DNA from: Sulfurimonas sp.
GTDB lineage: Bacteria > Campylobacterota > Campylobacteria > Campylobacterales > Sulfurimonadaceae
Direction: 5' to 3'
Length of the DNA: 9,390 nt
Assembly (NCBI GenBank): GCA_021107375.1
Contig: JAIOSY010000107.1
Coordinates: 1-9,390 of the forward strand
Positions 5,491-9,390 of the stretch are shown one piece after another (within the stretch, counting starts at the first letter, position 1; every line of letters starts with the position of its first letter). The notes beneath the pieces were generated by a model. It was not told where the DNA came from. It did no database searches and worked only from the letters and a program-made list of their open reading frames with translations. Position numbers and translations under genes: made by a program.

Positions 5491-6518
5491 GATAATTCCA
5501 TCTTAGCTATTTCACAAACTTCAGCTGGTAAATGTAGATTACGAACATATACATTTAAAAACATCTCTTCTTCTAAATATTTCTTTAAATCTCTACTAAT
5601 ACCTACGGAATCACCAATATAAATATTTTCTATAAATTCACTTTTATATTTTTCATTTTTATAAAAACTATTTACAGCACTTTGAATAAGTAAAAATCTT
5701 TGATAATCTTCATTAAAACCATCTGAATCCTCTAAATTATCGATATGATGCTCTTCTTCTACTTCTTTTGCAAACTCTTCTTCCACATCTTTAGACTCAG
5801 AAAACTCATCAATATCTTCTATAGAATCAAGATCAGCAATATCACCAAAATCATCCAATTCATCTATGTCATCAATCGCATCTATATCATCTAAATTTAT
5901 ACTATTTTCATCATCATCTAAATCAATATCTTCAATATCGTGTTCATCTATAAGCATTGGAGTCTCATCAATCTCTATCTGCGTATCAAGATACTCAGCA
6001 TAAAGCAATTCTGAATTATTAAATACACTTAAAGAGATAGTATTTTCTTCTATCAATAAAAACATAGCTAAATGGGTATCTATCTTATCTTTAAAAAAAT
6101 TAGCTAAAACAACAAATGGTGAAAATATAAAATCTACCCCAATCTTTTCATATACTTTTTCCATCCCATAAAGATCATTTTTTGAAGTGTAATATGTCCA
6201 TTTATCTTTATAACATTTATATTCGCTTGAACTAAGATCACAATAATATTCTAAATTTTGTTTAGAACATGTAGGAATGGCACCTTGTGAAGTAGAATTA
6301 TCTAAAATAGATATATAAAAAAATGGTGATTCTTTAGTGTGCTGAAGTATATACTCATATAACTCTATACTAAGATAAGTTTCATCAAAACTCTCTTCAT
6401 AATAACTAACAACATCTTTTTTATTTAACATCTCAATATATACCGTTGTTTTAGAATTACCAACAACAATATTTACCAATACCTTTAAATATAAAGATTC
6501 ATAAAATTTACTTAACAT
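5487..6518 (-). CDS. PilM-like actin-fold protein with a long acidic insert
   Basis: The protein has 343 residues from the ATG at 6518. A GTG one codon earlier (6521) is also open, but ATG joins the recombinase stop as TGATG. No membrane helix is seen. Residues about 15-30 (NIVVGNSKTTVYIE) resemble a degenerate phosphate-1 strand-turn-strand. About 150-178 (HLAMFLLIEENTISLSVFNNSELLYAEYL) resemble the PilM/FtsA phosphate-2 region. About 298-330 (NIYIGDSVGISRDLKKYLEE) resemble the adenosine-loop region near the C-terminus. Nucleotide-binding glycines and acidic residues are poorly kept. Residues about 183-272 form a low-complexity segment of repeated D/E-I-D units, unusual for PilM, probably an unstructured linker or partner-binding arm. 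PilM is normally cytoplasmic and binds PilN, which is the next gene. Confidence 0.6.
   Translation of the reverse strand: MLSKFYESLYLKVLVNIVVGNSKTTVYIEMLNKKDVVSYYEESFDETYLSIELYEYILQHTKESPFFYISILDNSTSQGAIPTCSKQNLEYYCDLSSSEYKCYKDKWTYYTSKNDLYGMEKVYEKIGVDFIFSPFVVLANFFKDKIDTHLAMFLLIEENTISLSVFNNSELLYAEYLDTQIEIDETPMLIDEHDIEDIDLDDDENSINLDDIDAIDDIDELDDFGDIADLDSIEDIDEFSESKDVEEEFAKEVEEEHHIDNLEDSDGFNEDYQRFLLIQSAVNSFYKNEKYKSEFIENIYIGDSVGISRDLKKYLEEEMFLNVYVRNLHLPAEVCEIAKMELS
5705..5975 (-). repeat. Low-complexity acidic-repeat coding segment (DDID-type units)
   Basis: Within the PilM-like gene about 90 codons encode a highly acidic run with recurring DDID, EDID and DDEN units. On the plus strand this appears as imperfect ATCATCTA/TCAATATC-type repeats. 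The segment could vary in length between strains by slippage. Confidence 0.6.
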
Positions 6519-7387
6519 CACTTTTCAACCATGCAAAGTGGATGTGCTTTGTTGTAATTTTGTTGTTTCAATGCACTACCTAATTTAGTATATATTTGTG
6601 TTGTGGCCATAGATGAGTGACCGAGCAACTCACTAACATCAGAGATTCTTGCACTATTATTTAACAGTGCCGTCGCATAAGAGTGACGAAGTTGATGTGG
6701 AGTGACTTTTAAGGCAACTCTTTTAAAGACCTTAGTAACGATATATCTTAGACTATTTTCGCTTAATTTCTCGCCATTTTTCTCAAAAAGAAATTTTTTA
6801 CCATCTTTTTTACTCAGATATTCATCTAAAAGTTCTTTAGTTTGCTTTAAAAGTGGTATATCTCTATGCTTATTTCCTTTACCTAAAACTCTAACCCACT
6901 CATCTGAAATATCATCAATTTCAAGTGAACTAAGCTCTGAAATTCTAAGACCTAAAGTATAAAGCATTATTATAATTAAAACCTCTTCTTCATCAGCTTT
7001 ATTTATAGCTTCAAGAATATGTTTATGAGATATTGGTTTAGGAAGTGTTTTAGATACTTTTATTGTTTCATCTGCTTTTAAAACACAAGAGATTTCATTA
7101 TCATTTAAATACTGGGCAAAGGTTCTAATCGTACTTAGTTTTCTTGATATTGTTTTTGAGTTTAAATTGGCTATTTTTATACGATATGGCATTAAATTTA
7201 TAACTATTTGTGAATCTTCTTGTATAGTTTCCACATGCCAAGATGCTTCTAAAAGTGTTTCATCATAACTTTTTATAGTTAAATCAGAATAACCCCTTAA
7301 ATCTTCAAGGTAAATTAAAAATTGTTTTTTATATTTTTCTATTAACTTTTTCAAGAAGTTTCTCAAATTTTTTATAATAAATAGCAC
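6518..7387 (-). CDS. Xer-type tyrosine recombinase
   Basis: This 289-residue site-specific recombinase has the complete catalytic set: R148 (LGLRISEL), K170 (GKGNKHRDIPL), H231/R234 (TPHQLRHSYAT), H257 (LLGHSSM) and Y266 (TTQIYTKL). The SAM-like core-binding domain covers about 15-110. Length and motifs fit XerC/XerD. It is shorter than the roughly 355-residue XerH of Helicobacter and Campylobacter, so I leave the symbol open. It may serve chromosome-dimer resolution at a dif site. The ATG at 7387 overlaps the upstream gene by 59 bp. TTG codons at residues 8 and 12 are alternatives that cut the overlap, and the true start is uncertain. Residues 49-53, SWHVE, are encoded by a perfect CCACATGCCAAGA word in the variable stretch between the first helices. 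It sits inside the miaB-to-pilO operon, which argues for a housekeeping enzyme and not the integrase of the element at the left edge. Confidence 0.9.
   Translation of the reverse strand: MLFIIKNLRNFLKKLIEKYKKQFLIYLEDLRGYSDLTIKSYDETLLEASWHVETIQEDSQIVINLMPYRIKIANLNSKTISRKLSTIRTFAQYLNDNEISCVLKADETIKVSKTLPKPISHKHILEAINKADEEEVLIIIMLYTLGLRISELSSLEIDDISDEWVRVLGKGNKHRDIPLLKQTKELLDEYLSKKDGKKFLFEKNGEKLSENSLRYIVTKVFKRVALKVTPHQLRHSYATALLNNSARISDVSELLGHSSMATTQIYTKLGSALKQQNYNKAHPLCMVEK
7231..7243 (+). repeat. Dispersed word CCACATGCCAAGA, copy 8
   Basis: Exact 13-mer preceded by GTTT, antisense in the recombinase gene, giving SWHVE at residues 49-53. Confidence 0.85.
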
Positions 7388-7790
7388 TATCTTCGATTAA
7401 TTTATCATCTGTAATAACACTAGGTGCTAGTTTAATATATGAACCAATCATAATCTCACAAATCAGCCTTATCTTTGACTTATCTGCATCAGAAATAAAC
7501 TCATGAGTAGCAATCTCATTAATATCTTTCATATATCTTTTACCCAGCTCAATATACTTTACATACTTAAGAGAGGTTATTGACTGAGCCATAATTGTAG
7601 CTGCCATACGATTATATACATCTAAAGAAAAAGACTCTTTTGATAAGACTAAAGCCTCTTGATAATTTCCCATCTCATAATAATATTTTGCTTTAATAGA
7701 TTTTTCATAAGAGGGATTAACTATAAAAAACACACCCATTATTAACATTATCGATAATGCTATTAGTGGAATTAAAATTTTATTATTCAT
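7329..7790 (-). CDS. Small membrane-anchored protein, possibly TPR-like
   Basis: This 153-residue protein has one N-terminal membrane helix (about 5-24) and a remaining helical domain. The phrase AKYYYEMGNYQEALVLSKESF (about 34-54) looks like one tetratricopeptide-type helix pair. No enzyme motif is visible. By topology the helical part would face the periplasm or stay close to the membrane. The ATG at 7790 overlaps the acyltransferase stop by 8 bp and is preceded by GAGGGG at good distance. Its tail overlaps the recombinase frame. Its place between acyltransferase and recombinase in an operon ending in pil-like genes suggests, without proof, a link to envelope or pilus assembly. Confidence 0.75.
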   Translation of the reverse strand: MNNKILIPLIALSIMLIMGVFFIVNPSYEKSIKAKYYYEMGNYQEALVLSKESFSLDVYNRMAATIMAQSITSLKYVKYIELGKRYMKDINEIATHEFISDADKSKIRLICEIMIGSYIKLAPSVITDDKLIEDSAIYYKKFEKLLEKVNRKI

Positions 7791-8412
7791 GTTTTTTCAG
7801 CCCCTCTTTCAAAATAGACTTCGCCTCTTGTAAACTTTTATCACCTACATCTATCAAATCACTTATATAATAGTTTATTGTACCAAATGGTTTTGGAATT
7901 ACAAATTTATCCCAACTTTTTAACTGCCAATATTTACTTGGTTTTATCTCAACGAGTACAATTTTAACTTTTGCCTTTTGAGCCATAATAACAATACCAT
8001 CATGAATCTCATGTCTAGGACCTTTTGGACCATCAGGAGTTATCCCTAAATCATATCCATTTTTTATCTCTTTAATCGATTCTATCAAAGCCTTAGCACC
8101 ACCTCTGGTACTAGAACCCCGTATCGTAGCAAATCCAAAAAAGTTTAAAGTTTTTGCTATTAGATTACCGTCAAAATGTTCTGAGATAAGTAGTTTTACA
8201 TGAGGATTTTTTCTGTATCTTGTATATGCGTATGGAATCATAAGAAGTTCACCATGCCAACAAGCCATGATAAATTTTTCATCACCTAAACTCTCTGGTG
8301 CATAAAAAATTTTCTTATTTGTTAAGTATAAAAGTCTAATCAATAGTGAACCTATTAAAGGCACTATTAAAATAGCTAAAAAGCGAGAAGTTTTTTTAAG
8401 CAACAATCTCAC
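7783..8412 (-). CDS. DUF374 family lysophospholipid acyltransferase-like protein
   Basis: This 209-residue protein is related to the LPLAT acyltransferases that transfer fatty acyl chains in phospholipid or lipid A metabolism. A hydrophobic N-terminal segment (about 11-30) would hold it to the inner membrane. [12 protein letters not shown] carries the catalytic-type histidine (H53). [10 protein letters not shown] and [16 protein letters not shown] follow, then [17 protein letters not shown] (about 124-140), the DUF374 hallmark. The start is GTG at 8412, which lies inside the end of miaB (17-bp overlap). No strong Shine-Dalgarno is seen, so translation is probably coupled. The true acyl acceptor cannot be read from sequence. 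Confidence 0.88.
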   Translation of the reverse strand: MRLLLKKTSRFLAILIVPLIGSLLIRLLYLTNKKIFYAPESLGDEKFIMACWHGELLMIPYAYTRYRKNPHVKLLISEHFDGNLIAKTLNFFGFATIRGSSTRGGAKALIESIKEIKNGYDLGITPDGPKGPRHEIHDGIVIMAQKAKVKIVLVEIKPSKYWQLKSWDKFVIPKPFGTINYYISDLIDVGDKSLQEAKSILKEGLKKHE

Positions 8413-9388
8413 CAGTTAAAATAGTTCTGCCTATAGCAGTTATTTTAACATCTCTAAATTGACCTAGAAGTTCCTCTGAGCCTTTAACTTTTACAACTAT
8501 GTTGTTATCACTTCTACCAGCTGCATGTCCATCACTGTGTAAATCTTCAAAATATACTCGATAAGTATTACCAAGAAGTTTAGCATTGTTCTTATCCATA
8601 ATCTCATTATGAAGTGATTGCAAAAAAGTGAGTCTGCTAGAAGCTAACTCATCATCTACTACATTTGTAAAATGTTGTGCTTCAGTTTCAGGACGAGGAG
8701 AATATTTAAAAGAAAAAATCTGATCAAACTCAACTGTTTTCATTACATCTAAAGTATCTTCAAAATCTGCATCACTCTCACCTGGAAAGCCTACAATAAT
8801 ATCTGTACTAATTGTAGCTTCTGGACACATAGTTTTAAGTTTTGTAACACGATTTAAAAACCACTCTTTGGAGTAACCTCTTTTCATATCTTTTAAAACT
8901 TTTGTGCTTCCACTTTGTAATGGCATGTGCATAGATTTACATATTTTTGGATTTTTTGAAAACTCTTCTATAAACTCATCATCCATGTGAAAGGGGTGTG
9001 GTGAAGTAAATCTGATTCTCTCTAATTCTTCAATTTTAGAGAGTCTTCTTAAAAGTTCTGTAAAATTAATTTTTTCATGTTCTCCTGAGAAACGGCGACC
9101 ATAATTGTTAACATTTTGTCCTAAAAGAAAAATCTCTTTTGCTCCAATATCAACCAATCTTTTAGCTTCATTTATAATCAAAGCATCAGGGATAGAAATC
9201 TCATCCCCACGAGTTTTTGGAACTATACAATAGGTACAAGATTTATCACATCCCATTGAAATATTTATAAATCCTTTAAAAGGAGACGAGCGAAAATCTT
9301 TAAAAGCAAACTCACTATCTTCATAGTTTATATCTATCTCAACTGCCTTGTCTTTATGTATAATCTCACTAATTTTAGATACATTTCT
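8396..9388 (-). CDS. miaB: tRNA-2-methylthio-N6-dimethylallyladenosine synthase MiaB, 5' end beyond window
   Basis: This radical-SAM methylthiotransferase converts i6A37 to ms2i6A37 in tRNAs reading UNN codons. The frame is open to the right edge, giving 330 visible residues. Residues upstream of the internal Met at 9256 read [10 protein letters not shown] and later [13 protein letters not shown], so that Met is not the start. The gene probably continues for about 100 further codons. The radical-SAM motif is in [10 protein letters not shown]. Further family motifs are [17 protein letters not shown] and [12 protein letters not shown]-terminal TRAM domain covers the last about 60 residues. The cysteines of the N-terminal methylthiotransferase domain lie outside the window. 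It heads the visible part of the leftward operon, overlapping the acyltransferase start by 17 bp. It is a paralogue of RimO encoded on the other strand in this window. Confidence 0.96.
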   Translation of the reverse strand, partial: RNVSKISEIIHKDKAVEIDINYEDSEFAFKDFRSSPFKGFINISMGCDKSCTYCIVPKTRGDEISIPDALIINEAKRLVDIGAKEIFLLGQNVNNYGRRFSGEHEKINFTELLRRLSKIEELERIRFTSPHPFHMDDEFIEEFSKNPKICKSMHMPLQSGSTKVLKDMKRGYSKEWFLNRVTKLKTMCPEATISTDIIVGFPGESDADFEDTLDVMKTVEFDQIFSFKYSPRPETEAQHFTNVVDDELASSRLTFLQSLHNEIMDKNNAKLLGNTYRVYFEDLHSDGHAAGRSDNNIVVKVKGSEELLGQFRDVKITAIGRTILTGEIVA

Positions 9389-9390
9389 TG

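Noticed and set aside
6702..6962. Plus-strand open frame of 86 codons
   Set aside because: It lies entirely inside the recombinase gene, antisense to its catalytic domain, and has no family resemblance.
1006..7243. SWHVE as a protein domain or tag, or the word as a CRISPR or insertion-sequence repeat
   Set aside because: The word is translated in several unrelated phases, spacing is irregular (35 to about 3,070 bp), and flanks are not homologous. This fits none of these.
8250..8260. CACCATGCCAA as a ninth copy of the dispersed word
   Set aside because: It does not match the 9-mer core, and it encodes the conserved catalytic ACWHGE of the acyltransferase, which explains the similarity.
8921..8930. 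GGCATGTGC (minus strand GCACATGCC) as another copy
   Set aside because: It has one core mismatch and encodes MHMPLQSGS, a conserved MiaB motif. I did not count it.
2099..9388. RimO and MiaB as a recent local duplication
   Set aside because: They carry the distinct motifs of two long-separated families, and both are expected in most bacteria.

Overview
The window is AT-rich (roughly one third GC by eye) and looks like a chromosome segment of a Campylobacterota (epsilonproteobacterial) species, most like a Sulfurimonas-type organism. The support is the short TilS lacking the usual C-terminal domain, the overlapping rimO-tilS pair, the miaB / DUF374 acyltransferase / small membrane protein order, and the codon usage. 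The genus is an inference.

Layout, left to right. Positions 1-473 look like the end of an integrated element. They hold the N-terminal part of a tyrosine-recombinase integrase on the minus strand with no conventional start codon. It has a good Shine-Dalgarno sequence followed by ATA. Next to it, at 475-518, is the 3' half of a tRNA-Val(GAC) gene with no 5' half, as expected of an attachment-site remnant. From 530 the sequence looks like ordinary chromosome: a small secreted protein and a YhiN/HI0933-type flavoprotein on the minus strand, then a divergent rimO-tilS pair on the plus strand. A 15-bp palindrome between the flavoprotein gene and rimO carries a TATAAT box in each direction. From 4392 to the right edge one tightly packed minus-strand operon runs leftward: miaB (5' end outside the window), DUF374 acyltransferase, small membrane protein, Xer-type recombinase, then PilM-, PilN- and PilO-like proteins. 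Nearly all junctions overlap.

How the genes fit together. RimO, TilS and MiaB are translation-modification enzymes (ribosomal protein S12, tRNA-Ile2 and tRNA position 37). The PilM/N/O-like trio would form the inner-membrane platform of a type IV pilus, type II secretion or DNA-uptake machine. The Xer-like enzyme is a recombinase in the same operon.

The most unusual feature is a dispersed short repeat. The 9-mer CCACATGCC (extended consensus CCACATGCCAAGA) occurs perfectly eight times, about once per 1.2 kb, where about 0.01-0.02 copies would be expected by chance. All copies are inside genes: five in the flavoprotein gene, two in tilS and one in the recombinase gene. They are read in at least five of the six possible phase and orientation combinations, giving unrelated peptides (SWHVE, PHAK, LACG, STCH, GHMP), so selection appears to act on the DNA word. 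Density and behaviour resemble the DNA uptake sequences of Neisseria and Pasteurellaceae. I know of none established for Campylobacterota. The PilMNO-like genes nearby make an uptake role attractive but unproven.
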